Part shown: positions 6,150 to 13,955 of the stretch, one piece after another
Layout of the letters: each line of letters begins with the position of its first letter
Position numbering within the stretch: the stretch's first letter is position 1
NCBI GenBank assembly: GCA_002898975.1
Contig: BEID01000006.1
Coordinates: 1-13,955, forward strand
Direction: 5' to 3'
Source: a bacterium HR27
GTDB lineage: Bacteria > Chloroflexota > Chloroflexia > Thermomicrobiales > Thermomicrobiaceae
Length of the DNA stretch: 13,955 bases
Position numbers and translations under genes: made by a program
Notes under the pieces: model-generated
The model's input: the letters and a program-made list of their open reading frames with translations, nothing else
Told to the model about the DNA's origin: nothing
Databases searched by the model: none

Positions 6150-7259
6150 ATGCGTGCGCGTGCGGCGGTTTTGACGGAAGTGAAAAAGCCACTGGAAATC
6201 TGGGACGTCGAGGTCGACCCACCCAAAGACGGTGAAGTGCTGGTTCGCGTCGTGGCTGCCGGGGTTTGTCACAGTGACCTGCATTACATTCACGGGGATC
6301 TCGCTACGGTGCTACCAGCGGTGCCAGGGCACGAGGGAGCTGGCATCGTCGAGGCCGTAGGGCCCGGCGTGACCCGATTCCAGTCGGGCGACCACGTGCT
6401 GTTCGTCTTCCGTGCCTTCTGTGGCCAGTGTTTTTATTGTCTCAATGGCCGGCCGGCACTCTGTGATTTCAGTAACCCGCTGCGACGAACCGGTCGGATG
6501 TTCGACGGAACGACGCGTTTTCATCGCGACGGCCAGGACGTCCACCACATTCTCGGCGTCTCGTGTTTTGCGGAATACACCGTGGTGCCGGAACAAGGGC
6601 TGCTCAAGCTTCCGGATGACATTCCGCTCGATCGCGCAGCGCTCGTCGGTTGTGGCGTCACGACAGGGGTCGGTGCCGTGCTGTTCGCAGCCGGGGTGCG
6701 CCCAGGAGAGAGCGTTGCGGTGATCGGTTGCGGCGGCGTCGGGCTCAACGTGGTGCAGGGTGCCGCACTGGCCGGAGCGGGGCCGGTAATCGCGGTGGAT
6801 GTGGTGCCGCAAAAGCTCCAGTGGGCGAAAGAACTCGGTGCCACGCATGTCGTCAACGCACGCGAACAGGATCCGGTCGAAGCGATTCGCTCGCTGACCG
6901 AGGGCCGTGGTGCGGACTACGCCTGCGAGGTGATTGGTCGGGTCGAGACAATCCAGCAAGCCTACGAGGCGACGCGGAAGGGTGGTACCACGGTTGTGGT
7001 GGGGCTGGCTCCGCAGGGAACGATCTTGCCACTCGATCCACTCGACCTCTTGCGTGCGGAGAAGACGATCAAAGGGACGGTCTACGGCACGGCGAATCTT
7101 CCGCGCGATATTCCCCGGCTGCTGGAGCTGTACCGGTTGGGTAGGTTGAAGCTGGACGAACTGATCTCTCGTCGTCTGCGCCTGGAGCAGATCAACGAGG
7201 GATTCGACGCAATGCTCAGCGGTAGCGTCGCGCGCAGTATCGTCGTATTCGACACGTGA
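6150..7259 (+). CDS. Zinc-dependent alcohol dehydrogenase (MDR family)
   Basis: This 369-residue medium-chain dehydrogenase/reductase should interconvert an alcohol and its aldehyde with NAD(H). The catalytic zinc ligands are C40 (GVCHSD), H61 (GHEGAG) and C168 (GCGVTTG). The structural zinc lobe is C91, C94, C97 and C105 (CGQCFYC...C). The Rossmann fold has GCGGVG at 193-198, and D217 at the end of the next strand favours NAD over NADP. Overall it resembles the class III/glutathione-formaldehyde and mycobacterial NDMA-type enzymes more than the short tetrameric ADHs, but substrate cannot be read from sequence. I chose ATG 6150 because AAGGAG (6137-6142) lies 7 bases upstream and the protein begins MRARAAVL, the normal family start; an upstream in-frame start at 6000 would include the promoter. 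Its stop abuts that of tyrS on the other strand. Confidence 0.93.
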   Translation: MRARAAVLTEVKKPLEIWDVEVDPPKDGEVLVRVVAAGVCHSDLHYIHGDLATVLPAVPGHEGAGIVEAVGPGVTRFQSGDHVLFVFRAFCGQCFYCLNGRPALCDFSNPLRRTGRMFDGTTRFHRDGQDVHHILGVSCFAEYTVVPEQGLLKLPDDIPLDRAALVGCGVTTGVGAVLFAAGVRPGESVAVIGCGGVGLNVVQGAALAGAGPVIAVDVVPQKLQWAKELGATHVVNAREQDPVEAIRSLTEGRGADYACEVIGRVETIQQAYEATRKGGTTVVVGLAPQGTILPLDPLDLLRAEKTIKGTVYGTANLPRDIPRLLELYRLGRLKLDELISRRLRLEQINEGFDAMLSGSVARSIVVFDT

Positions 7260-8477
7260 TCAGTCGTTGACGTCAGAGGGAACAAGGCGCGCGAACCGCC
7301 GTTTGCCGACCTGGAGAACGATCGGCTCGTCGAGTTCCACGACTTCCTCCGGGTCGTCGACACGGCGTCCATCGAGTCGCACGCCGCCCTGCGTGACTAG
7401 TCGGCGTGCCTCGTTGTTGGAGCGGGCGAAGCCGGCACGCACGATGAGCTCGATAATACGGCTCCGCTGCGGAACGGCAATTTCCGGCATCTGCTCGGGC
7501 AGTTCGCGCAAGCGGTGAACGCGGTGGAAGTGCTCGCGCGCACGCTCGGCAGACTCGGGCGAGTGCAGGTCGCTCACGATGAGGACAGCTAACCGTTCTT
7601 TGACGTCGCGCGGGTTGATCGTGCCGTTGGTCATGCCAGCCAACTGGACATCGATTTCCTCATCAGGGAGGTCGGTGAGGAGGCGGAGATAGTCACCCAG
7701 GACGTGATCCGGTATCGACATGATCTTGCCGAACATTTCCTCGGGTGGTTCGTTCACCGCGATGTAGTTTCCGTAGCTCTTGCTCATCTTCAGCGTGCCG
7801 TCAGTCCCGACCAGCAAGGGGACGGTCAGCACATCTTGTGGCTCCAGACCGTATTCCCTCATGATGTCACGCCCGACGAGAAGGTTGAATAGCTGGTCGG
7901 TGCCACCGATCTCGACGTCCGCCTGAATGGCCACCGAGTCGTAGGCCTGCAAGAGCGGATACAGGAGTTCGGTGATGCTGATCGGCGAACCCTGTTCGTA
8001 GCGCTTGGCGAAATCCTCGCGAGTCAACAGTTTCGCGACCGTGTACTTACTGGTGAGACGAATGACATCTTCGAGTGTGAAGGTGCCGAACCACGTGCTC
8101 TGCCAGACGATTTCAGCTCGACTGACATCGACGACTTTGAAGAATTGGTCCAGATAGGTCTTGGCATTCGCTTCTACCTCCTCGGCTGTCAGCATCGGGC
8201 GTTGTGCCGAGCGCCCTGATGGGTCACCGATGCGCGCTGTCCAGTCACCGATGATCACCACGACCTGATGTCCCAAAGCTTGAAATTCGCGCAGCTTGCG
8301 GAAACAAACGTAGTGGCCGAGGTGGATATCGGGACGAGTCGGATCTACTCCCAGCTTGACCCGGAGCGGGCGATCGCCGAGCAATCGTTCGCGCAGGCGC
8401 TCGCGCACCACCACATCGACAGTGCCGCGCGTGAGGAGACGCTCGACCAGCGCTTCACGCTCGTTCGGGGTCGTCAT
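7260..8477 (-). CDS. tyrS: Tyrosyl-tRNA synthetase
   Basis: This 405-residue class I synthetase charges tRNA-Tyr. The HIGH signature is HLGH (52-55), preceded by KLGVDPTRPD, and the KMSKS loop is KMSKS (230-234) followed by YGN. Residues of about 341-398 form a C-terminal S4 RNA-binding domain (RSNNEARRLVTQGGVRLDG). The HLGHYVCFRKLREFQALGH context matches the second bacterial TyrS subfamily (TyrS2/TyrZ-like) rather than the E. coli type. I chose ATG 8477 (MTTPNEREAL); it lies inside the end of ribF, overlapping by 23 bases, with AAGGAG 12 bases upstream, so translation is probably coupled. It is the last gene of the translation operon and ends directly against adh, with no intergenic DNA and no visible terminator. 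No T-box leader is present, as expected for an internal operon gene. Confidence 0.95.
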   Translation of the reverse strand: MTTPNEREALVERLLTRGTVDVVVRERLRERLLGDRPLRVKLGVDPTRPDIHLGHYVCFRKLREFQALGHQVVVIIGDWTARIGDPSGRSAQRPMLTAEEVEANAKTYLDQFFKVVDVSRAEIVWQSTWFGTFTLEDVIRLTSKYTVAKLLTREDFAKRYEQGSPISITELLYPLLQAYDSVAIQADVEIGGTDQLFNLLVGRDIMREYGLEPQDVLTVPLLVGTDGTLKMSKSYGNYIAVNEPPEEMFGKIMSIPDHVLGDYLRLLTDLPDEEIDVQLAGMTNGTINPRDVKERLAVLIVSDLHSPESAERAREHFHRVHRLRELPEQMPEIAVPQRSRIIELIVRAGFARSNNEARRLVTQGGVRLDGRRVDDPEEVVELDEPIVLQVGKRRFARLVPSDVND

Positions 8478-9465
8478 CGGTCGTCGGCACTCCTTCCAGC
8501 GGACGGTGTAGCGCAGCGACGAGCGGTGGCGGCCAATTCGCAAGCTCAGTGGCCAAGCGCACTCGTCCTTGGCGCTCGTCTTCCTGCATTTGCCGGATCA
8601 ACTGATCCGGATCGTCGAAGGCACGATCCGGCCGCAAGCGCTCAATGAAGTAAACACTGAGTTCCTGACCCTGCAAAGCGGGTATCTGCTCGGCGAGAAG
8701 ATAGACTTCCACCGCATACCCGGCACCCGGAAACGTGGGTCGGTTACCGAGATAGGCCAGTGCCGGATACCAGCCGCCGAGCGCGTACACAACGGAGGCG
8801 TAGATACCGTCTGCTGGTGTGAGCAGGCGGTCACGTATCGCGATGTTGGCAGTCGGAAATCCGAGAACCGTACCTCTTCCTGAACCTTTGATCACCGTTC
8901 CGACTACCAGGTGAGGCCGATCGAGCATTTCTCTGGCGGAACGGACATCGCCCTGCGCAATCGCTTCCCGGACACGCGTCGAGGAAATCGTGACCGCCTT
9001 GTCGGTAACGCGCTCGATGACCGTCACATGGAAGCCGTGCTGTGCGCCGAGGGTGCGCAGGACGTCAGGGTTGCCGCTCCGGTTGCGACCGAAGTGAAAA
9101 TCGTCACCGACGATGATTTCGACGGGATGGACGAAGTCGACGAGAAGCTGTACGAACTCCTCCGGCGCGAGTTGCGCGAAAGCATGATCGAAGCGAACCA
9201 GCAGGATACGATCGATCCCGCACGCCAGGATGAGTCGCAAGCGATGTTCGGTCAAGGTGAGTCGACGGGGGGCGCGGTCGGGAGCGAGTACTTCGCTGGG
9301 TAGCGGATCGAACGTTACCGCGAGACTTCGGACACCGAGTTCGCGAGCGCGTGCCTGCACTCGCCCAAGCAACGAGCGGTGTCCGCGGTGAACACCGTCA
9401 AAATTGCCGATAGTCAAGACATGGCGATCCGGAGGTAGACGATCCCAGTCGGTGAAAACACGCAT
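8455..9465 (-). CDS. ribF: Bifunctional riboflavin kinase / FAD synthetase
   Basis: This 336-residue protein phosphorylates riboflavin to FMN and adenylylates it to FAD. The N-terminal nucleotidyltransferase has GNFDGVHRGH (20-29) and ISSTRVREAI (160-169). The C-terminal flavokinase domain has GRGTVLGFPTAN (197-208) and PADGIYA (217-223). Length is close to that of other bacterial RibF proteins. I chose ATG 9465 (MRVFTDWDRL), 20 bases after the truB stop; GGAGGAG lies about 12 bases upstream, a rather long spacer. An in-frame start much further upstream would overlap truB and add residues unlike the family. The truB-ribF pair is very common in bacterial infB operons. The 3' end overlaps tyrS. 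Confidence 0.95.
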   Translation of the reverse strand: MRVFTDWDRLPPDRHVLTIGNFDGVHRGHRSLLGRVQARARELGVRSLAVTFDPLPSEVLAPDRAPRRLTLTEHRLRLILACGIDRILLVRFDHAFAQLAPEEFVQLLVDFVHPVEIIVGDDFHFGRNRSGNPDVLRTLGAQHGFHVTVIERVTDKAVTISSTRVREAIAQGDVRSAREMLDRPHLVVGTVIKGSGRGTVLGFPTANIAIRDRLLTPADGIYASVVYALGGWYPALAYLGNRPTFPGAGYAVEVYLLAEQIPALQGQELSVYFIERLRPDRAFDDPDQLIRQMQEDERQGRVRLATELANWPPPLVAALHRPLEGVPTTDDDPERA

Positions 9466-9485
9466 CGTCGGTCCGAACTCCTCCG

Positions 9486-10379
9486 TCAGCCTCGAGCGCG
9501 GTGGACGAGTTCGGGGCGCCAATGTTTGCGAAGTGCGTCGTACCGCGCGAGCCCGATCCAGTCGCCATCCGCTGCATAGGCTCGCGCGAGCGAACCCTCG
9601 GAGGCGGTGACACTGCACCGCACCGGAGCGCCATGATACCACGCAGTGAGCTGCGCATTCGGGAGCACCAAGGGTGGTAGCTCCTGTACCAGTGCATCGG
9701 GATGTTGCGCGAGGAGTGGCCAGGTCTCGGGCCCGAGAGTCCGCTCCAAGTCGGTGCTCGTCCATGCCTGGTTGAGGTGAAACCGCCCGATGCGTGTGCG
9801 GACGAGGCCGTGCAGGTATCCCCCAGTCCCGAGCGCATCACCCAGATCGCGAGCGAGTGCTCGAACGTAGAAACCCTTGCCGCAGTCGATCGCGACGACG
9901 AGATCGGGATAGTCGTAGTGCAGGAGCTCGAGACGGTGCACGGTGACGGTTCTCGGCTCGAGTGCGACGCGGTCTCCGCGCCGGATGCGCCGATAGGCGG
10001 CTGTCCCTGCGACCTTGATCGCCGAGTAAGCAGGTGGCACTTGCTGAATGGTTCCGCGAAAGCGCTCGAGTACTTCTGCGATCGCAGCCCGTGATGGTGG
10101 GCTGACAACCGGCTGGGACTCGCGTGGTTCGCCTTCGAGATCGTCTGTCGTAGTCGACACGCCCAATACGATATGCGCGATATAGCTCTTGTCGGCGTCG
10201 ATCGCGTACTGGGCGAGTCGCGTGGCGACGCCGACAAGAATGAGCAGCAAGCCCTCGGCTGCAGGATCCAACGTGCCGCCATGCCCGACGGAGCGGAGAC
10301 CGAGGCGCGACCGTACCCAGGCAACCACGTCGTGCGAAGTCCAGCCGCGTGGTTTGTCGACGAGCAGGATTCCGTGCAT
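9486..10379 (-). CDS. truB: tRNA pseudouridine(55) synthase
   Basis: This 297-residue enzyme converts U55 to pseudouridine in the T-loop of nearly all tRNAs. It begins MHGILLVDKPRGWTSHDVV, the standard TruB start. The catalytic aspartate is D38 in VGHGGTLDPAAEGLL. QVPPAYSAIKVAGTAAYRRIR and CGKGFYVRALARDLG are the other family blocks. The weakly conserved region after about residue 235 is probably a PUA-like tail. I chose ATG 10379, four bases after the nrnA stop; no strong ribosome site precedes it, so translation probably depends on ribosomes finishing nrnA. An upstream in-frame start would lie inside nrnA. Confidence 0.95.
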   Translation of the reverse strand: MHGILLVDKPRGWTSHDVVAWVRSRLGLRSVGHGGTLDPAAEGLLLILVGVATRLAQYAIDADKSYIAHIVLGVSTTTDDLEGEPRESQPVVSPPSRAAIAEVLERFRGTIQQVPPAYSAIKVAGTAAYRRIRRGDRVALEPRTVTVHRLELLHYDYPDLVVAIDCGKGFYVRALARDLGDALGTGGYLHGLVRTRIGRFHLNQAWTSTDLERTLGPETWPLLAQHPDALVQELPPLVLPNAQLTAWYHGAPVRCSVTASEGSLARAYAADGDWIGLARYDALRKHWRPELVHRARG

Positions 10380-10383
10380 TCGA

Positions 10384-11418
10384 CTATCCAGTATGCAGTT
10401 CGCTGCCGGTTCGCTCGGTAACCACGCTACGGACATAATCAAGGAACGCTCGCCGGGATGGCTCGCCGGGAGGAAGCCGACAGCCTGCGGCACGTGGATG
10501 GCCGCCGCCGCCGAAGTGCTGGCAGATGGCAGCAACGTCCACCGAGGAATCGGCCGAGCGGACGCTCACACGCCAGCCTTCGGGCTGCTCGTAAAAAAGG
10601 ATAGCCACGATCGTCCCCTCGGCACCGCTGAGAAAATTCACGATGCCTTCTCCTTCAGCTGCAATCGCGCCGGTTGTCTCGAGCATGTCTCGCGTCACTT
10701 CCGTCCAGATAACCGGCGGCTCTACACGAGCACGGCTGAGTGCCGCACCCCAGAGCAAGATGGTCGAGACGGGTTTCCGCCGAAACAGATTGGTGACGAT
10801 CTCTTCCTGGCGGGCACCCTTCTTGAGTAGGAGTGCTGCGAGTTCGTGGGCTTCTGGACTCGTGCTCGACGTTTGAAAACTCAGCGTGTCGCCGTACAGT
10901 CCCGTCAAAAGGCAGGTCGCCATATCCGCTGTAAGGTCGATGCCGACCGCAAGGAACCACTGCGTCATAATCTCGGTTGTCGCGGCAGCTGAGGGGGCGA
11001 TGAGGTTCACCTGCCCGAACCAGGTATTCGTCACGTGGTGATCGATATTCACGATCGGGATGGAACCTTCGAACCATCTTTGGCGTGCGTGGTAGAGCGG
11101 GCCCAGACGCGTCGGGTCAGCGCAATCGAGGAGCACGATCGTCTCGATGTCCTCCGGTAGGTCGCTGGGGTCACTGAGCAACGTGCTTGCGCCGGGCAAG
11201 AAACGGAGGTTGCGAGGCACGGTGAAATCGCCCGTCGCACAGACGACGGCGGGAACGAGATCCATGACGGCAATCCGGAGTGCCAGGACCGAGGCGACGG
11301 CGTCAGCGTCCGGATTCGCGTGCGTGGCGATCAAGAGTGAGCGTGCTGCGGTCACGAGTTGCCACGCAGCGTGACTGTTCGCGAGGATGCGATCGCTTCC
11401 GTCAGGTCTGATCACCAT
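10384..11418 (-). CDS. nrnA: DHH/DHHA1 phosphoesterase, NrnA-like (nanoRNase / pAp phosphatase)
   Basis: This 344-residue cytosolic phosphoesterase has the metal-binding motifs of the family: HANPDADAVASVLAL (33-47), LLDCADPTRLG (96-106) and the namesake DHH in NIDHHVTN (124-131). The DHHA1 domain ends with GGGGHPRAAGC (303-313). NrnA degrades very short RNA oligonucleotides and removes the 3' phosphate of pAp. Its place between rbfA and truB is the usual one for NrnA in Gram-positives and relatives. ATG 11418 (MVIRPDGSDRILANS) overlaps the rbfA end by 17 bases, so the two are likely translationally coupled. I cannot separate the nanoRNase and pAp phosphatase activities by sequence. Confidence 0.9.
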   Translation of the reverse strand: MVIRPDGSDRILANSHAAWQLVTAARSLLIATHANPDADAVASVLALRIAVMDLVPAVVCATGDFTVPRNLRFLPGASTLLSDPSDLPEDIETIVLLDCADPTRLGPLYHARQRWFEGSIPIVNIDHHVTNTWFGQVNLIAPSAAATTEIMTQWFLAVGIDLTADMATCLLTGLYGDTLSFQTSSTSPEAHELAALLLKKGARQEEIVTNLFRRKPVSTILLWGAALSRARVEPPVIWTEVTRDMLETTGAIAAEGEGIVNFLSGAEGTIVAILFYEQPEGWRVSVRSADSSVDVAAICQHFGGGGHPRAAGCRLPPGEPSRRAFLDYVRSVVTERTGSELHTG

Positions 11419-11791
11419 CGCCGTTCGATCCTGTCGAGCTGGTCTGCCGTTCGCGCTGGATCTGATACAACAGCCGTGCCACCTGCTCGGCATGCTCGAG
11501 CGAGCGATCAAGCTTGAAGTGCAGCTCCGGGATGTGGCGCGTGTGGAGATGCGGAGCGATGAGCCGCCGGATGAAGCCGGCGGCTCCTTGGAGCGCACGG
11601 AGCGCTTGCTCCTGCTCTTCGGGGCTACCGTACACGGAAACGTAGACGCGCGCATGCCGGAGATCAGGGCTCATTTCGACGCGCGTCACGCTGACGAAGC
11701 CAACGCGGGGGTCGCGCAGTTCCCGCTGGATGATCGTGCTGATTTCGTCGCGAAGAAACTCGGCGAGTCGGGCCTGCCGATAGCTTGGCAT
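11402..11791 (-). CDS. rbfA: 30S ribosome-binding factor A
   Basis: This is a 129-residue KH-fold protein that binds the 30S subunit during late maturation of the 16S rRNA 5' region. It begins MPSYRQARLAEFLRDEISTI, and ELRDPRVGFVSVTRVEMSPD with DLRHARVYVSVYG is the conserved RbfA core. The acidic and polar tail (SSTGSNGDGDQT) is typical. The start at 11791 has a near-ideal ribosome site, AAAGGAGG (complement of 11797-11804), 5 bases upstream, so it is initiated independently although it lies only 38 bases after infB. Confidence 0.95.
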   Translation of the reverse strand: MPSYRQARLAEFLRDEISTIIQRELRDPRVGFVSVTRVEMSPDLRHARVYVSVYGSPEEQEQALRALQGAAGFIRRLIAPHLHTRHIPELHFKLDRSLEHAEQVARLLYQIQRERQTSSTGSNGDGDQT

Positions 11792-11829
11792 GGGGGCCTC
11801 CTTTCCGCGCGGCCCACCGCGCGGACACT

Positions 11830-13692
11830 TCACGATTGCCCGCGCGGTACTTGCTCGAGGTGATAGAACTCGATCTGATCGCCGACGCGGACATCGTTGA
11901 ATCCGTCGATGGTCAAGCCGCATTCGTACCCAGCGGCAACCTCGCGGACATCTTCCTTGAAGCGACGGAGCGAGGCTACCGCTCCATCGTAGATGACTTT
12001 CCCGTCGCGGATCACCCGCACTCGTGCATTCCGGAGAGCCTTGCCGGTGACGACGTAGAGACCCGCGGCGACAGTGCGGTTCGGCAGGCGGAACGTTTCG
12101 CGAACTTCGGCCACGCCGTCGATCACCTCGCGCGTCTCGGGTGCCAGCAGACCGGTGACGGCCGCTCGAACGTCTTCAAGAAGCTGGTAGATGATGTTGT
12201 AGTAGCGGACGTCAACGCCGGTTGCCTCTGCTGCTCGGCGGGCTGCGACATCAGGGCGGACATTGAACCCGATGACGATCGCACCGGTCGTCGCGGCCAA
12301 CATGACGTCGGATTCGGAGATCGCGCCAGTCGCGGCGTGCAGGACAGAAATACCGACACCCTCCAGCTCATCGTTGAGCTTCGCGAGGGCGTTCTGGATA
12401 GCTTCCAAACTTCCCTGGACATCTGCCTTCAGAATCAGGCGCAACTCGCGCGTTTCCCCGGCCTGCACCCCCTTGTGGAACTCGTCGAGTTTCACAACGC
12501 GCGCTTCCGTGAGTGCCTCGGCGCGCCGCTTGGCGGCGCGCTGGGCGGCGATCTCCTTGGCGGTGCGCTCGTCTTCGACCACCTGGAGGTAGTCACCAGC
12601 CTCCGGGACCTCCTCCAGACCGAGGATCTCGACCGGCATGGAGGGTTCGGCGCGTCGTACCTTCCGCCCGCGATCGTCGAACATCGCTCGAACGCGGCCC
12701 CAGGTCGCCCCGGCGACGACGATGTCGTTCACCTTGAGCGTTCCAGTCTGGACGAGAACGGTCGCGACCGGTCCGCGCTTCTGGTCGATCTTGGCCTCGA
12801 TGATCACGCCGATGGCGGGACGGTTCGGGTTCGCCTTGAGTTCGTGCAGGTCGGCGACGAGCAGGATCATCTCGAGGAGGTCTTCGATGCCCAGCTTCTG
12901 CTTGGCGGACACCTCCACGACCGGCACGTCGCCGCCGTATTCTTCCGGGATGACGCCGATTTCGGCGAGCTGCTGCTTCACGCGGGCCGGATTGGCCGTG
13001 GGCAAATCGATCTTGTTGATGGCGACAATGATCGGGACGTTGGCCGCCCGGGCATGCGCCACCGCCTCGCGGGTCTGCGGCATCACCCCGTCATCGGCTG
13101 CGACGACGAGAACCGCGATGTCGGTCACCTGGGCGCCACGGGCGCGCATCGCCGTGAAGGCTTCGTGCCCAGGTGTATCGAGGAACGTGATCTTCCTTCC
13201 CTGCACCTCAACCTGATAGGCGCCGATGTGCTGAGTGATCCCACCGGCCTCGCCTTCGGCGACGTTCGTGTGACGGATCGCATCGAGGAGCTTCGTCTTG
13301 CCGTGGTCGACGTGACCCATGATCGTCACCACGGGCGGACGGGGAACCGCACCAGGTTCCTGTGCGCTCGCGCGCACGATTTCCGCCAAACTCTTCTCTT
13401 GGGCGACTGCCTCAGGCGTATGCTCGACCACTTCGATGCCGAAGTCCGCGGCGACGGCAGCGGCTGTTTCGAAATCGATCTGCTGGTTGATACTCGCCAT
13501 GACGCGTCGCCGCATGAGAGCCTTGATCAGCTCGACCGCACTGACGCCGATCGCCTCGGCGAGCTCACCGACGGTGATCACGCTCCCGATCTCGATCGGG
13601 CCACGCGGCGCGACGGCGGTAGTACCGCGGTTCACGGTCGCTGGCGAACGGCCCGTTCTGGGCTGTGCATGCTTCCTTGCCTTCGTGCTCAT
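11830..13692 (-). CDS. infB: Translation initiation factor IF-2
   Basis: This 620-residue GTPase places initiator tRNA on the 30S subunit and promotes subunit joining. An IF2_N-type domain (about 38-88, [20 protein letters not shown]) precedes the G domain: G1 GHVDHGKT (126-133), G2 GGITQH (150-155), G3 DTPGH (172-176), G4 NKID (226-229) and G5 SAK (262-264). Beta-barrel domains and the fMet-tRNA-binding C-terminal domain ([20 protein letters not shown]) follow. It lacks the long charged N-terminal extension of E. coli IF-2 and is a short form, common outside proteobacteria. ATG 13692 overlaps the ylxR stop as ATGA, with AAGGAGG (complement of 13700-13706) 7 bases upstream. Confidence 0.97.
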   Translation of the reverse strand: MSTKARKHAQPRTGRSPATVNRGTTAVAPRGPIEIGSVITVGELAEAIGVSAVELIKALMRRRVMASINQQIDFETAAAVAADFGIEVVEHTPEAVAQEKSLAEIVRASAQEPGAVPRPPVVTIMGHVDHGKTKLLDAIRHTNVAEGEAGGITQHIGAYQVEVQGRKITFLDTPGHEAFTAMRARGAQVTDIAVLVVAADDGVMPQTREAVAHARAANVPIIVAINKIDLPTANPARVKQQLAEIGVIPEEYGGDVPVVEVSAKQKLGIEDLLEMILLVADLHELKANPNRPAIGVIIEAKIDQKRGPVATVLVQTGTLKVNDIVVAGATWGRVRAMFDDRGRKVRRAEPSMPVEILGLEEVPEAGDYLQVVEDERTAKEIAAQRAAKRRAEALTEARVVKLDEFHKGVQAGETRELRLILKADVQGSLEAIQNALAKLNDELEGVGISVLHAATGAISESDVMLAATTGAIVIGFNVRPDVAARRAAEATGVDVRYYNIIYQLLEDVRAAVTGLLAPETREVIDGVAEVRETFRLPNRTVAAGLYVVTGKALRNARVRVIRDGKVIYDGAVASLRRFKEDVREVAAGYECGLTIDGFNDVRVGDQIEFYHLEQVPRGQS

Positions 13693-13955
13693 GGTTGGGC
13701 CTCCTTCTCTGCAGGGGTTTCGTCAGCGGGCGGCTCTTCGCGGCGGATGTGTCGGTCGGCCCAGCGCAGGAGTTCCTCCCGAAACTCCGGTGGGACAGGA
13801 ACGCGGAGCGCCCGCTCCAAGACGTCGGACTGCGCTGCACGTTCCCAGCAACTGAAGCGCCGGCAGAGATAGGCGCCGCGACCGCTCCGCTTGCCAGTCG
13901 GATCGATGGCGAGCGTCCCGTCCGGTGTGCGCACGATGCGCACGAATGTTCGCTT
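13689..13955 (-). CDS. ylxR: YlxR-family RNA-binding protein (DUF448), 5' partial
   Basis: Eighty-eight codons are visible and the frame runs off the right end of the window, so the N-terminal part, which normally holds RxCxxCR, is missing. The visible part begins KRTFVRIVRTPDG and contains DPTGKRSGRGAYLC, the YlxR signature. ylxR sits between nusA and infB in most bacteria, and here its TGA overlaps the infB ATG by four bases. YlxR proteins are small nucleic-acid-binding proteins; the B. subtilis member has been linked to transcription control. The acidic Ala/Pro/Glu tail after about residue 70 is probably disordered. Confidence 0.9.
   Translation of the reverse strand, partial: KRTFVRIVRTPDGTLAIDPTGKRSGRGAYLCRRFSCWERAAQSDVLERALRVPVPPEFREELLRWADRHIRREEPPADETPAEKEAQP

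Noticed and set aside
5601..6293. 230-codon - strand frame across the adh promoter region
   Set aside because: It overlaps the adh promoter and 5' end, is Arg/Ser-rich without motifs, and has no ribosome site.
11785..13872. Very long open frame (695 codons) on the + strand, antisense to infB and its neighbours
   Set aside because: infB on the other strand has every IF-2 motif and a good ribosome site; the antisense frame is a by-product of GC-rich codon structure and its translation looks like no known protein.

Overview
The window is GC-rich bacterial chromosome that mostly carries core housekeeping genes. The gene orders (tilS-hprT-ftsH, and ylxR-infB-rbfA-nrnA-truB-ribF) and the codon usage fit a high-GC, probably thermophilic bacterium. 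My best guess is Chloroflexota, class Thermomicrobia, near Thermomicrobium; this is an impression from protein style and gene order, not a search result.

Left part (1-3940, + strand): the 3' part of a tilS gene is fused in frame to a complete hypoxanthine phosphoribosyltransferase domain. It is followed by ftsH, which has its own extended -10 promoter and a strong intrinsic terminator. This is the tilS-hprT-ftsH order known from Bacillus and relatives, with the first two genes joined into one reading frame. A strong Shine-Dalgarno sequence and a GTG sit exactly at the joint.

Middle (3945-6150): a low-density region with two divergent tRNA genes, tRNA-Ala(CGC) on - and tRNA-Gly(CCC) on +. Each has a clear sigma70-type promoter. 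An 86-residue unknown protein lies downstream of tRNA-Ala. About 750 bp between the two tRNA promoters has no gene I can recognise. Just downstream of tRNA-Gly is a broken N-terminal fragment of what looks like a tyrosine recombinase (integrase), the probable scar of an element that used the tRNA gene as its target. About 420 bp of unassigned sequence follows.

Right part (6088-13955): a Zn-dependent alcohol dehydrogenase on + with its own promoter meets a long - strand operon tail to tail, with zero bases between the stop codons. Read 5' to 3', that operon is ylxR (partial)-infB-rbfA-nrnA-truB-ribF-tyrS, with overlaps or short gaps throughout. It supplies translation initiation (IF-2), 30S maturation (RbfA), nanoRNA/pAp turnover (NrnA), tRNA pseudouridine 55 (TruB), FMN/FAD synthesis (RibF) and tyrosyl-tRNA (TyrS).

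I see no CRISPR array, intact insertion sequence or convincing new multi-gene system. The points most worth a second look are the TilS/HprT joint with its internal start signal, the decayed integrase beside tRNA-Gly, and the unexplained DNA around the two tRNA genes.
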